A stretch of 64,000 nt of DNA from Mycolicibacterium fallax (lineage in GTDB: Bacteria; Actinomycetota; Actinomycetes; Mycobacteriales; Mycobacteriaceae), in contig NZ_AP022603.1 in the NCBI RefSeq assembly GCF_010726955.1, positions 1,736,001-1,800,000 on the forward strand. Reading direction: 5' to 3'. The notes below the pieces were generated by a model. That model ran no database searches. It was not told the DNA's origin and worked only from the letters and a program-made list of their open reading frames with translations. Shown here piece by piece: positions 18,746 through 27,327 of the stretch; position 1 is the first letter of the stretch, and every line of letters begins with the position of its first letter. Made by a program: the position numbers and the translations under genes.

Positions 18746-18761
18746 GCGGCCGGCAAGCTAC
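18746..18761. repeat. Direct repeat copy 2 (pairs with 17746-17761)
   Basis: Exact second copy of the 16-base repeat, 1000 bases from the first. It overlaps the last codons of the small membrane protein gene. Confidence 0.7.
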
Positions 18762-19009
18762 TTGACCGACTCCGCGTCCATGCCCGAGCCGTAGTGAATC
18801 GGGACCCGCAGGCCGGTGACCTGCTCGACCAGATCGGCGCCCAGCGGCTTCAGTTCGTAGTACCGGTGGATGTTGCCCCGCGCGTCGGGTGCTGTGCTGC
18901 AGGGGCCGTTCGGACAGGTCACCTTGACCGGCACAAAGAGCAAAGCGCACAGCAGCGCAACGCCGACGCCGGCGATGATCACGATTTTCTTCACGTCAGC
19001 CTCAGCCAT
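18758..19009 (-). CDS. Small single-pass membrane protein
   Basis: An 83-residue protein, MAEADVKKIVIIAGVGVALL..., with one N-terminal membrane segment (IVIIAGVGVALLCALLFVPV) and a short exported part with two cysteines (VTCPNGPCSTAPDARG). Its ATG overlaps the end of the upstream membrane protein gene by 8 bases, supporting translation. The stop codon lies in a 16-base direct repeat. Function unknown. Confidence 0.6.
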   Translation of the reverse strand: MAEADVKKIVIIAGVGVALLCALLFVPVKVTCPNGPCSTAPDARGNIHRYYELKPLGADLVEQVTGLRVPIHYGSGMDAESVK

Positions 19010-19550
19010 CCCCGGGGTCGGGTGAGATCGCTCGCTGCGGCCGCGGCGCCCACCCGCGCACCCACACCTCGCGGACGGCGACACCGACAAGCACCAGCAC
19101 GAACACGACGGTGAGGTTCAGCCACAGATCCAACCCGTGCCGGTAGTGCAGCGTGGCGAGAATGATGCCGGCACCCGCGACCGGCGCGAGAATGCCTGCC
19201 ACCCCAACCGGCCAGCGGCCCACCGCGACCGCCTCGACCACGGCGGCGATCATCGTCAGCACCAAGGCGAAGGCCGCAGCGGAGGCCACCGCGTTCGCGC
19301 TGTAGAAGAAGTCGATGACCGGCGACGGTTGGTCGGTCAGCGGCTGGTAGGCCGTCCAGCCGAAATCACTCTGGCCCAGGCCGACCCCGAAGATCGACTC
19401 CTCGTAGTCCGCATAGCGGCGGGGCAGGCCGAACGAGTAGATCTCCGCAATCAGCACGCCGACCACGAACACCCACCATGAGGCGTCCCCGGTGACGCGA
19501 GCGGCCCGCGCAACGAGGTATCGCCTACCGGCCAGTTCGACAAGGCTCAC
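19002..19550 (-). CDS. Multi-pass membrane protein, unknown function
   Basis: From GTG 19550 the protein has 182 residues; the frame stays open to 19625 but upstream codons overlap a hairpin repeat. Four hydrophobic segments are visible: WWVFVVGVLIAEIYSFGL, the ANAVASAAAFALVLTMIAAVVEAV region, VGVAGILAPVAGAGIILATL and LWLNLTVVFVLVLVGVAV. Between the first two is a conserved-looking acidic stretch (ADYEESIFGVGLGQSDFGW). It is coupled to the small membrane gene downstream. No family recognised. Confidence 0.6.
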   Translation of the reverse strand: MSLVELAGRRYLVARAARVTGDASWWVFVVGVLIAEIYSFGLPRRYADYEESIFGVGLGQSDFGWTAYQPLTDQPSPVIDFFYSANAVASAAAFALVLTMIAAVVEAVAVGRWPVGVAGILAPVAGAGIILATLHYRHGLDLWLNLTVVFVLVLVGVAVREVWVRGWAPRPQRAISPDPGDG

Positions 19551-19614
19551 CCGAACATCGTATTGGCGAAGCCGCCGCTCGGTGTGCAGGTCATTTTCCC
19601 GATGTCGGGGAACC

Positions 19615-19642
19615 CCGGGAAACAAAGCAGGTCAGGGCTTAT
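19615..19642. repeat. 28-base dispersed repeat, copy B
   Basis: Second copy, 931 bases from copy A with 25 of 28 identical positions. Here the repeat is extended into a perfect inverted repeat (19623-19660). Confidence 0.6.
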
Positions 19643-19660
19643 AGCCGCTGACCTGCTTTG
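19623..19660. terminator. Strong hairpin, possible terminator or repeat element end
   Basis: Perfect 12-base arms CAAAGCAGGTCA and TGACCTGCTTTG enclose 14 bases that can pair further (GGC/GCC). It lies between the membrane protein gene and the arylsulfatase gene, both on the minus strand, so it could end the arylsulfatase transcript. No long U tract follows on either strand, so it may instead be a repeat element. Confidence 0.45.
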
Positions 19661-19855
19661 ATACCGGTGGAGCTAACTGTCATATTTAGAGTGTCTTCCG
19701 TGTCGTCTGTATGCCGTCGCATCCGGCGCGGTCGAGGAAGAGTGTCTTCCACCATTACAGCAGAGCGGTCGCCAAAGTCCGCTTTGCCACGTCGCCCGCC
19801 GGCGACGCCGCGACCGAAGTTCCGCTACAGCACACGGGGTCCTTAATCCGATCTG

Positions 19856-22231
19856 CTACTGGCGGGCCAGGGCGATCCGCACGGCCTCGGCGGGGTCCAC
19901 CTGATGGCCGGCGGCGTCAGATTCCTCGGCGATCGCCAGTTGCACGCCGCGCACCCGGCCGGTGAAGCGGTTGTCACCTGGCCGGTAGTCGGGTGAGACC
20001 GCCGAACCGGTGTCCGCACCGACGTCGAGCCCGTCGTCGGCGGAGTACACGTTGGTCAGCGTTGCCGCCACCTGCCCGGTACCCACCGCGGCGCCGTCGA
20101 CGAACAGGGTCACCGTGCCGCCCTTAGCCAGACCCGGCCCGTCGTAGGCGAATTCCATGCGCACCTGATGCGCACCGGAAGGCAGCGGTTCGGCGGATTC
20201 GGCGAAGAAATGCTGCAGGCCACCGAGGTTGTAGCAGTACTTGAGCTTGCCTCCGTGGGCGTACAGCGACCAGCCGCCGATGTTGGCGCCCTGCGCGACG
20301 ATCACGCCTTCGGCGCCGCCCTCGGGCACGTCGATCTCGGCGGTCACCGAGTGCGACTTGTTCTTGAGGTTGAGCACGCAGTTCTCCGAGAGCCGCCCCA
20401 TCCCCGCGAACAGCACCTGCGTGTTCCCCTTGATCAGCGTCGGGCGTCCGGCCAGGTCGGGATTCATCCTGACCGTGAGGTTGTCGTCCAGCGGCAGGAC
20501 GTTGAATCGCGTCGCCTCGATCAGCCACAGTCGCTGCAATTGGTGCAGACGCTGCGGCTGCTCCTTCGACAGATCCTTCGCCTGGGTCCAGTCGACCGTG
20601 GTGTCATAGAGTTCCCACACGTCGTCATCGAATGCGACGGTGTCCTCGCCCATGAGCACCCACGGTGTCTTGTGCTTGGTCACCGCGGTCCAGCCCTTGT
20701 GGTAGATGCCGCGGTTGCCGAACATTTCGAAGTACTGGGTCTCGTGCCGGTCGGCGGACCCGCCGTCGTTGAACGAGTACAGCATGCTGGTGCCCTCGAT
20801 CGGCGCCTGCTGCACCCCGTTGACGAACAGCGGCTCCGGGATCCCGGCGGCCTCCAGCAAAGTGGGCGCCACGTCGATCACGTGATGGAACTGATCACGA
20901 TGCTCGCCGCGGGACTGGAAACCGTTGGGCCAGTGCACCACCGTGCCGTTGCGGGTGCCACCCCAGTGCGAGGCGACCTGCTTGGTCCACTGGTATGGGG
21001 TGCACATGGCGTGCGCCCAGCCCACCGCGTAGTGGTTGTAGGAGTCCGGGCCGCCGAACTCGTCGAGGCGTTCCATCAGGAACTCGGGTGTCTCCAGCGC
21101 GGCCATCCCGTTGAAGTTCAGCATCTCGTTGAACGTGCCGTTGAAGGTGCCCTCGGCGGAGGCGCCGTTGTCCCCGACGATGTAGTAGACCAAGGTGTCG
21201 TCGAGTATTCCGAGCTTGTCCAGCGCGTCGATGACCCGGCCGACGTGGTGGTCGGTGTGCTCGAGGAACCCTGCGTAGACCTCCATCTGCCGGCGCAGCA
21301 CGGGCTTGAGCTCCTCGGGCATGTCGTCCCAGGCCGGGATCTGCTCGGGCCGCGGCGTCAGCTCGGCGTCCTGCGGGATCACCCCGAGTTCCTTCTGCCG
21401 GGCGAAGGTCTGCTCCCGCAATGCATCCCAGCCGGCGTCGAACTTGCCGCGGTACTTGTCGATCCAGTCCTTGGGTGCGTGGTGCGGGGCGTGGGTGGCG
21501 CCTGGCGCGAAGTAGGTGAAGAACGGCTTGTCCGGTGCGAGGGCCTTCTGCTGACCGATCCAGGCGATCGCCTTGTCCGCCAGGTCCTCGGTGAGGTGGT
21601 AGCCCTGCTCGGGGGTGCGGTCCACCTCGATCGGGGTGGTCCCCTCGTACAGCGAGGGGTACCACTGGTTGGCTTCGCCGCCGATGAAGCCGTAGAAGTG
21701 CTCGAAACCCCCACCGGCGCTGGGCCAGGCGTCGAACGGCCCCACCTGGCTGGTCTGCCACACCGGCACTTCATGGCATTTGCCGAACTGCGCGGTGTTG
21801 TACCCGTTGAGCTTGAGGGTCCGCGCGATCGGCGACATGGTGTTGGGCAGCACCGAGTTGTAGCCGGGCTGGCCGGTGGCGATCTCGGTGATCCCACCCA
21901 TCCCCGCCGAGTGATGGTTACGCCCGGTCAGCAGGGCCTGCCGCGTGGGTGAACACAAGGCGGTGGTGTGGAACCGGTTGTACTTCAGACCGCCGGCCGC
22001 GAGCCGTTCGGCGGTCGGGGTGGCGCACGGCCCGCCGAACGCGCTGGCCGCACCGAACCCGACATCGTCGAGCAGGACCACCAGGATGTTCGGGGCGCCC
22101 TCCGGGGGCCGGATGTCGCGGATCAGCGGATGCGGGGTGTCCGGATCCTTCGCGTCGTAGGTGACCAGTCCCGTTCGCGGCGCGCTCGGAATCGGCAGAT
22201 GGGTTCTGGAAACCTGTGGGCCCGTTGTCAT
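19856..22231 (-). CDS. Arylsulfatase (type I, formylglycine enzyme)
   Basis: The 791-residue enzyme hydrolyses sulfate esters. The sulfatase signature CSPTRQALLTGRNHH starts at C93, the residue converted to formylglycine; metal ligands D55-D56 appear in LVVLLDDVGFG, and more catalytic residues in GKCHEVP and APGATHAPHHAPKDWIDKY. A C-terminal extension beyond about residue 570 has the beta-rich concanavalin-like look (GGWSLYAHGGKLKYCYN) of the large mycobacterial Ats proteins of about 785 residues. No signal peptide is seen, so it is probably cytosolic. Start ATG 22231 (MTTGPQVSRTHLP). It needs a formylglycine-generating enzyme from elsewhere. Likely role: sulfate scavenging. Confidence 0.93.
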   Translation of the reverse strand: MTTGPQVSRTHLPIPSAPRTGLVTYDAKDPDTPHPLIRDIRPPEGAPNILVVLLDDVGFGAASAFGGPCATPTAERLAAGGLKYNRFHTTALCSPTRQALLTGRNHHSAGMGGITEIATGQPGYNSVLPNTMSPIARTLKLNGYNTAQFGKCHEVPVWQTSQVGPFDAWPSAGGGFEHFYGFIGGEANQWYPSLYEGTTPIEVDRTPEQGYHLTEDLADKAIAWIGQQKALAPDKPFFTYFAPGATHAPHHAPKDWIDKYRGKFDAGWDALREQTFARQKELGVIPQDAELTPRPEQIPAWDDMPEELKPVLRRQMEVYAGFLEHTDHHVGRVIDALDKLGILDDTLVYYIVGDNGASAEGTFNGTFNEMLNFNGMAALETPEFLMERLDEFGGPDSYNHYAVGWAHAMCTPYQWTKQVASHWGGTRNGTVVHWPNGFQSRGEHRDQFHHVIDVAPTLLEAAGIPEPLFVNGVQQAPIEGTSMLYSFNDGGSADRHETQYFEMFGNRGIYHKGWTAVTKHKTPWVLMGEDTVAFDDDVWELYDTTVDWTQAKDLSKEQPQRLHQLQRLWLIEATRFNVLPLDDNLTVRMNPDLAGRPTLIKGNTQVLFAGMGRLSENCVLNLKNKSHSVTAEIDVPEGGAEGVIVAQGANIGGWSLYAHGGKLKYCYNLGGLQHFFAESAEPLPSGAHQVRMEFAYDGPGLAKGGTVTLFVDGAAVGTGQVAATLTNVYSADDGLDVGADTGSAVSPDYRPGDNRFTGRVRGVQLAIAEESDAAGHQVDPAEAVRIALARQ

Positions 22232-22372
22232 TTGCTGGTGTCCTCTCCGCGGCCCCGGCGGGCCGTGTTCCACGCGTCGGTGTTCTCCGGCGCGTCTCTA
22301 TCCTTCACGATCTGGCCGCCTCCCACTCCCGGCTCGCCCGAATCCGGCCGGGCCACTGTGGGTTTCGGTCGG

Positions 22373-23797
22373 TTAGCTCTTCGATACCTTCGGTGGCGTC
22401 CAGCTGCCGTCGCTGATCGCCTGCTCGGGCCAGTAGGTCCGCAGGATCATCTCGAAGTCGCCGGCCGGGGTGGGCAGCCAGTTGGATTCCTTCTCCGGTC
22501 CCGGCGAGGTGTGCTGCAGGTAGAGGGTGATCCCGCCGTCGGGGTTGCGCACCAGGTCCGGCAGCATCGGCGAGTTGATCAGGTACCTGTTGATCGGGTT
22601 CTCGACCAGCAGGATCTCCGGCAGTTTGTACATGGTGACCGACCAGAACGCCTTCACCGGCGGGAGCTGCCCAGCGGGGAAGGTCAGCGTGTAGGTGTTC
22701 GCGCCGTTGAGTTTGGCGCCGGCCGAGTCGTTGGTCAGCGGGATATACATGGCTTCGGCGCCCGGCAGTCCCAGGATGCCCATCACCGCTCCGGCGAACC
22801 GGTACAGGTAGTTGCCGCCCAACTGCTCGGCGGACCCGAACAACTGACCGGAGGTCACCTTGCCGGTCTGCATCTGCTCGGTCTGGAAGGTGTGCAGCTC
22901 GGCCCACGCATCAGCCATGCCGCCCTCGATGGCATTGCGCTGCTCGTCGCTGAGCGTGGCGAGATCGAAATCCCCGTCGGGTCCGATCCCGATCTTGGCG
23001 AACCGATCCCGCAGCTCCTTCTCCTCCGGCTTCACCGGTGCGTATTTCAGCGTGAAGCCCAGGACCTTGAAGAAGTCCAGCGACGTCTTCTCCTCGTCCG
23101 GTGTCAGCGGCGTGATGAAGTCGACCGCGGGCGCAGGGGCTGGGGCCGGCGCCTTCTGGAACGTCGAGAGCGGCTCGACCTTGTACTGGGCCTGGATCTT
23201 CTTGACGTTGTCGAGGTCGGCCGGGTTGAACAGCTGCGTGCGGTACAGGACCAGCCCGAAGTCAGTGTCGGTGCGGATCACCTTGTCGACGCCGGCGGGT
23301 TTCTCGCCCTGCCAGCCGGGGCCGGCCAGCAGGTAGGTGCCACCACCATTGCCGGTCGTGCGGCTGCCGATTAGGTCGTAGACGTAGGTGTAGCTGTCGA
23401 TGAACTGCAGCGAGAAGTACCGGCCCTGCTCGATCGGCGGCACCGTCAGCACCAGCGGCTCGGTCCGCAGGTCGGTTGCCAGGAACGAGTACGGCGTATC
23501 GGAGTTGGGTGTCTGCACCGTGGTGTCGGCCGGGGTGAAAACGCGGGCGATGCTGTGGATCTGGTTCCAGTCGCCCAGGTACTGGCCGCTGTCCTTGCTG
23601 ACCGCGTAGGCGTTCTCGATGCGGTACATGTCCACCATCGGGAAGCCGTACACGTATGCCTCTTTGGCGATCGTGCGCATCTCCTGCGGCGTCACCGCCG
23701 AGCTGCCCGTGGGCGCTTCGGATTTGCCGCCACAGCCCGCGATCGCTGCGACCACCGCCGCGGCGATACCAATCGCCATGGCCTTGCCGAACCTCAT
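22373..23797 (-). CDS. DUF1254/DUF1214 lipoprotein
   Basis: A 474-residue precursor. The signal peptide ends with lipobox IAGC (C22), so it is anchored at the outer face of the membrane. The first half (EAYVYGFPMVDMYRIENAY, NSDTPYSFLATDLRTEPLVL, YFSLQFIDSYTYVYDLIGSR) is DUF1254, and the C-terminal part (LPPVKAFWSVTMYKLPEILL...GGITLYLQHTSPGPEKESNWLP) is DUF1214. Proteins of this pair are widespread, secreted and of unknown catalytic role. It lies 141 bases upstream of the arylsulfatase on the same strand and may be co-transcribed. Confidence 0.87.
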   Translation of the reverse strand: MRFGKAMAIGIAAAVVAAIAGCGGKSEAPTGSSAVTPQEMRTIAKEAYVYGFPMVDMYRIENAYAVSKDSGQYLGDWNQIHSIARVFTPADTTVQTPNSDTPYSFLATDLRTEPLVLTVPPIEQGRYFSLQFIDSYTYVYDLIGSRTTGNGGGTYLLAGPGWQGEKPAGVDKVIRTDTDFGLVLYRTQLFNPADLDNVKKIQAQYKVEPLSTFQKAPAPAPAPAVDFITPLTPDEEKTSLDFFKVLGFTLKYAPVKPEEKELRDRFAKIGIGPDGDFDLATLSDEQRNAIEGGMADAWAELHTFQTEQMQTGKVTSGQLFGSAEQLGGNYLYRFAGAVMGILGLPGAEAMYIPLTNDSAGAKLNGANTYTLTFPAGQLPPVKAFWSVTMYKLPEILLVENPINRYLINSPMLPDLVRNPDGGITLYLQHTSPGPEKESNWLPTPAGDFEMILRTYWPEQAISDGSWTPPKVSKS

Positions 23798-23899
23798 TCG
23801 TTCTCCTCTGATTGTCAGTTGGCACCGCGGGTCCGCTCGCGGGGCCGCTCGGGTGCAGGTTAGCTGGTGTGGCGCCGCGGTGTGTGCAGTCGCCGCTGG

Positions 23900-24193
23900 T
23901 CAGCAGGGTTGGCCGGGCGGGGTGAAGTACGGAACGCCTTCGACGGTGTAGCAGGGGATCTCGCCGGGCACGTACGGGACATGCTGGGCCGCGATCGCCG
24001 CACCCACGGCGACGTCGCCGGCGATGTTGGTGCAGCCGCCTGCGGAGAAGTGCCGGCCCCCGGCGCTTGCGCAGACATCCGCCGACGCCGTGGCCGCGTT
24101 GATGATCGGTGCGATGGTCAGCGGAGCGGCGGCGAGTGCCGCGGCGGCCAGCAGCGTTGTGATACGTCGGTTCACGGGGTTCCCCTGGTTCAT
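23900..24193 (-). CDS. Small secreted cysteine-containing protein
   Basis: Up to 97 residues with a signal peptide (RITTLLAAAALAAAPLTIAP...ASA|DV) and a mature domain of about 58 residues with four cysteines (VCASAGG, GGCTNIAGD, IPCYTVEG, QPC at the end). GTG 24178 (VNRRITTLL) is an alternative start closer to the hydrophobic core. The pattern of a short Gly/Cys exported protein is common in mycobacteria without known function. Two disulfides are likely. Confidence 0.68.
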   Translation of the reverse strand: MNQGNPVNRRITTLLAAAALAAAPLTIAPIINAATASADVCASAGGRHFSAGGCTNIAGDVAVGAAIAAQHVPYVPGEIPCYTVEGVPYFTPPGQPC

Positions 24194-24316
24194 CTCCGTT
24201 GTGGCCCACCCTTATCGGGTCGGCCACAACACGTCACGGTTCCCCGACCCGGGCAACCACTTTGCACGACCCGGCACCCGCTTGTCTTGACTTTGCTGGA
24301 CCTCTTCTTGACTATC

Positions 24317-25354
24317 ATGGACATGCATCTGGTCCGTGGATCGTCGCTCACCGGGTTCGCTCCGCTTGTCAGCACTCACGGGGGAGATCCGGACGCGCTG
24401 CTGGCGTCGGCCGGGATCGATCCCGCCGACGCGGGAAACGATGACCGCTTCATTCCGCTGCGCAGCGCCATCGCCGCGGTCGAAGACGCGGCCACGGTCC
24501 TGGATGTGCCCGACTTAGGACTCCAGCTCGCTCAGCACCAGAGCATCGACATCCTCGGCCCGGTCGCGCTCGCGGCCCGCACCACGGCCACCGTCGCCGA
24601 GGCGTTCACCATCCTGGACACCTACATGAGCTCCCACAGCCCCGGTATCATCGCACGCATCACCGACCATGCCGATCCGGCGCTGCGGCGGTTCGAATAC
24701 GACTTCCTGCTGCAGCCGTCGCCCCCGCAATCCCAGGCGATCGAACTAGCATTGGGCCTCACCCTGCAGGTGCTGCGCCTGTTCCTGGGCGCCGCGTACC
24801 GACCCGTCGCCGTGCACGTGCCGCACCCGCCGCTGGGAACCGATTCCGACTACCGCGGCTACTTCGGATGCACAGCCCACTTCAACGATCCGATCGCGGG
24901 ATTCACCCTGCGCGCCAAGGATTTACAGCGCCCGCTCACCCACGATCCGCTGGCACACCGACTCGCCATGCACTACCTGACAGAAGCCCACGGTCAGCGC
25001 ACACGCGACATCGCCGACACGGTGCGCAGCATGGTGCGCCAACTGCTACCCACCGGCGAACTCACGGCGGGGTTGGTGGCCCATCAGTTCGGCATCCACC
25101 CCAAGACCCTGCAGCGACGCCTCGTCGCGGAAGGGACCACCTTCCCCGAACTGGTCGACCAGACCCGCCGTGAACTGGCCCACCGCCTGCTCGTCGGCAC
25201 CGACCTACCCGTGTCCCACGTGTCGCGCCAGCTCGGCTACGCCGAGCACAGCGTGTTCACCCGCGCCTGCAAACGCTGGTTCGGGGTGACCCCCACCGCG
25301 TACCGGAACCGGTACCATCCCGGTGAGGGACGACTTGCCTTCTGTATGGGGTAG
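24317..25354 (+). CDS. AraC-family transcriptional regulator
   Basis: A 345-residue regulator starting ATG 24317 (MDMHLVRGSSLTGFAPLVST). The N-terminal 200 residues match the arabinose-binding-like domain of OruR/ArgR-type AraC proteins (DPDALLASAGIDPADAG, LGLQLAQHQSIDILGPVALA). The C-terminal double helix-turn-helix is seen at VAHQFGIHPKTLQRRLVAEG and VSRQLGYAEHSVFTRACKRWFG, ending in TPTAYRN. It is divergent from the small secreted protein and DUF1254/arylsulfatase genes, which are candidate targets. Confidence 0.9.
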   Translation: MDMHLVRGSSLTGFAPLVSTHGGDPDALLASAGIDPADAGNDDRFIPLRSAIAAVEDAATVLDVPDLGLQLAQHQSIDILGPVALAARTTATVAEAFTILDTYMSSHSPGIIARITDHADPALRRFEYDFLLQPSPPQSQAIELALGLTLQVLRLFLGAAYRPVAVHVPHPPLGTDSDYRGYFGCTAHFNDPIAGFTLRAKDLQRPLTHDPLAHRLAMHYLTEAHGQRTRDIADTVRSMVRQLLPTGELTAGLVAHQFGIHPKTLQRRLVAEGTTFPELVDQTRRELAHRLLVGTDLPVSHVSRQLGYAEHSVFTRACKRWFGVTPTAYRNRYHPGEGRLAFCMG

Positions 25355-25541
25355 ACCAACGCCGCGTTTTGACGGTGCGTTTTGGTGACGGTCTGTCGAT
25401 CCCGGCGGGGCGTCGCCCGAGCGGCGATCGGATCACGCCGACGATGCGTCCGGTGTAGCTTCTGCGGACTTGGGCCGGGCGATCATTGTGCTCGATTCGC
25501 TCATCGAACCGATCCGCACAGATCCGCGTGGGCGAAACTCG

Positions 25542-25836
25542 TTACTCCCCCCGCTGGCCTCGCCGGATTCGCGTGACGAGTTCGATCTCCGCCCGCTCGT
25601 TCTCGGCATCAAGCTGCCGCGCGAACAGTGCGGTGGCGAAGCGGTCGAGTTGGTCGTGTAGGTCACGGTTCTTCTGGCGTAGTTCGGCGATGGTCTGCCG
25701 GTCGTTACGGATCGCAGCGGCATTCAGGCTGTCACCCCTAGTCAGGTTCGCGGTGAGTTGCTCGAAGCGGCTGTTGAGACGGTACGAGCTGTTCTCGATT
25801 CGGTCCTGAACGAAGGCGCGAGCGACGGCGTCGTGA
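25542..25836 (-). pseudogene. 3' fragment of a coiled-coil gene cut by the IS
   Basis: Reading the minus strand from the IS edge gives 97 open codons to TAA at 25542: HDAVARAFVQDRIENSSYRL at the start, IRNDRQTIAELRQKNRDLHD in the middle, TRIRRGQRGE at the end. The heptad-rich charged pattern is clearly protein-like, and no start codon with a ribosome site is present, so this is the tail of a larger protein whose front was lost. Charged coiled-coil proteins are encoded after integrase genes in some integrative transposons; that link is inference. Confidence 0.6.
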
Positions 25837-25865
25837 TGAGGGGGACCCGTTTTGTGGTCCAGTCG

Positions 25866-27004
25866 TTATGCGACTTTCGGTTGATGGGTCGTGGCCCACT
25901 GTAGGGCAAACTCGGCCGGGGTGAGGTCGCCGTGGGCGGTGTGGGGCCGATTGGCGTTGTAGTCACGACGCCAGTCCTCGATGAGCACCCTGGCTTCCAG
26001 CAGGGAGTCGAACCGCCACGAGTTGAGCAGTTCATCACGAAGCCGGCCGTTGAACGACTCGATGAAGGCGTTTTGCCACGGCGAGCCGGGATCGATGAAA
26101 AGTGAACCAGCACTGTTGAACCGGCACCAATCGGCGACGGCGTGCGCGACGAACTCCGGGCCGTTGTCAAAGCGCACGTAGTGCGGTGCACCGTGTACCA
26201 GGGCGAGGCGGTCCAGCACGGCGACCACGCCGTCGGCGTCGATGCTGCGGTCGACCTCGATCGCCAGGGCCTCGCGGGTGAACTCGTCGATGACGTTCAA
26301 CAACTTCAGCGTGCGACCGTCGGCGGTGGTGTCGAACTGAAAGTCCATCGCCCAGATGACATTCGGACGGATAGGCGACATCGCGCCCACGGCCACACCG
26401 ATACCAGTCAGCCGCTTCTTGCGGCGCCGCTGCGGCACCCGAAGCCCCTCCTCGCGCCACAGCCGGCGGATCCGCTTGTTGTTGACTTGCCAACCGGCGC
26501 GGCGGGCCATCTTGGCAGCGCGACGCCACCCCCAACGCGGCCGGTCGGTGGAGAACCGGCGCAGCCACCCCCGCAGCTGGGCCTCCTTGGTGCTGATCGA
26601 CGGCGGGGTCAGGCGCATCGTGGAGCGGTGCAGACCCACCACGGTGCACGCGCGGCGCTCAGAGACCCCGAACCGCTCACGCAGCATCGCTGCTGCGCGG
26701 CGCTTGCGGTTCGGGGTCAGAAGTTTCCCGCCGAAATCTCCTTGAGCATGTCGATGTCGAGGGCCTGGTTGGCGACCAGCTTCTTGAGCCGGGCGTTCTC
26801 GGCCTCGAGCTCCTTGAGCCGCTTGGCGTCGTTGGCCTTCATGCCGCCGTACTGGGCCACCCAGCGATGCCACGTCGATTCCGCGACCTCCACATGCCGA
26901 CACACCTCGGCCAACTCCTGGCCGGTCGCCAGCAGCTTGTTGCCCTCAGCGAGCTTGCGGATGATCTGATCCGGCGTATGCCGCCGGCGCTTGTTCGATG
27001 CCAT
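25866..27004 (-). CDS. IS3-family transposase OrfAB, via -1 frameshift
   Basis: OrfA (26717-27004, ATG 27004) starts MASNKRRRHTPDQIIRKLAE, has a helix-turn-helix (AEVCRHVEVAESTWHRWVAQ) and a leucine-zipper-like stretch (LKELEAENARLKKLVANQAL), and stops at 26717. OrfB continues in the -1 frame to 25866 and carries the DDE catalytic core: D in WAMDFQFD, D in VRFDNGPEF, E in FNGRLRDELLNSW. The two join at the heptamer G GGA AAC, giving a fusion of about 379 residues (SAG-KLLTPNRKRR across the junction). All catalytic residues are intact, so the element may be active. OrfB alone would have no good start. Confidence 0.92.
26723..26729 (-). promoter_or_regulatory. Programmed -1 frameshift heptamer GGGAAAC
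   Basis: In the orfA frame the codons read GCG GGA AAC TTC TGA, so G GGA AAC is a canonical X XXY YYZ slippery site two codons before the orfA stop. A shift back by one base at this point enters the long orfB frame. Confidence 0.8.
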
Positions 27005-27084
27005 GTCGTCGTCGATTCTTCCTGCCCAAACACTCGGGCAACAGAGTCCCACAACGACTGGACCACTACAGCGGGCTCACCTCA

Positions 27085-27324
27085 AAAGCTCCGCAGGCTG
27101 TCGAGGTCGTAGGCGCGTTGACGCCATGCGGTCAGCAGGTAGGTGTTGAGTCGGTCGCAGCCGGTCAGTGAGCCGTCGTCATCGACGATGAACGGAAGGC
27201 CGTCCGGGATGTCCTGCCGGTCGAGCGCCTGCACAACCGACGACCATGGGAGCGTTGTCACGCCATCGGGAGCCTGCAGAACTTCGCCCTCGCGAGCGCT
27301 TCTCCGGACCATGACTATCCGCAT
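27085..27324 (-). pseudogene. Integrase (tyrosine recombinase) N-terminal fragment, truncated by the IS
   Basis: Eighty codons from ATG 27324, preceded by a perfect AAGGAGGT ribosome site. The end, DRLNTYLLTAWRQRAYDLDS then LRSF, resembles the N-terminal SAM-like DNA-binding domain of phage/transposon integrases, just before which such proteins often have a short beta segment like GLPFIVDDDGSLTG. The next codon, TGA, is the first three bases of the IS, so the IS supplies the stop. The catalytic domain with R...H-R...Y is entirely missing. It lies about 100 bases from the 3' end of ssrA, a favoured integration site. Confidence 0.6.
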
Positions 27325-27327
27325 GCA

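Larger units (their letters stand above)
25837..27084 (-). mobile_element. IS3-family insertion sequence (about 1248 bp)
   Basis: The element carries an orfA/orfB transposase pair with a -1 frameshift signal. Imperfect terminal inverted repeats: the left end begins TGAGGGGGACCCG and the right end, read inward, TGAGGTGAGCCCG; both continue after 4-5 bases into GTGGTCCAGTCGTT (25854-25867 and 27053-27066) and further. No 3-4 base target duplication is seen (TGA on the left, AAA on the right), suggesting a neighbouring deletion after insertion. It splits remnants of an older integrative element next to ssrA. Confidence 0.88.

Noticed and set aside
19658..19670. Second attachment site copying the tmRNA 3' end
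   Set aside because: Only CGGTGGAGCT (10 bases) matches near 27429; too short and without flanking similarity to call an att repeat.
19661..19855. Small plus-strand frame before the arylsulfatase end
   Set aside because: Arg/Ser-rich translation without ribosome site or similarity; treated as non-coding.
25433..25723. Minus-strand frame of 96 codons left of the IS
   Set aside because: It overlaps the coiled-coil fragment in another frame, and only the latter has a coherent heptad pattern.
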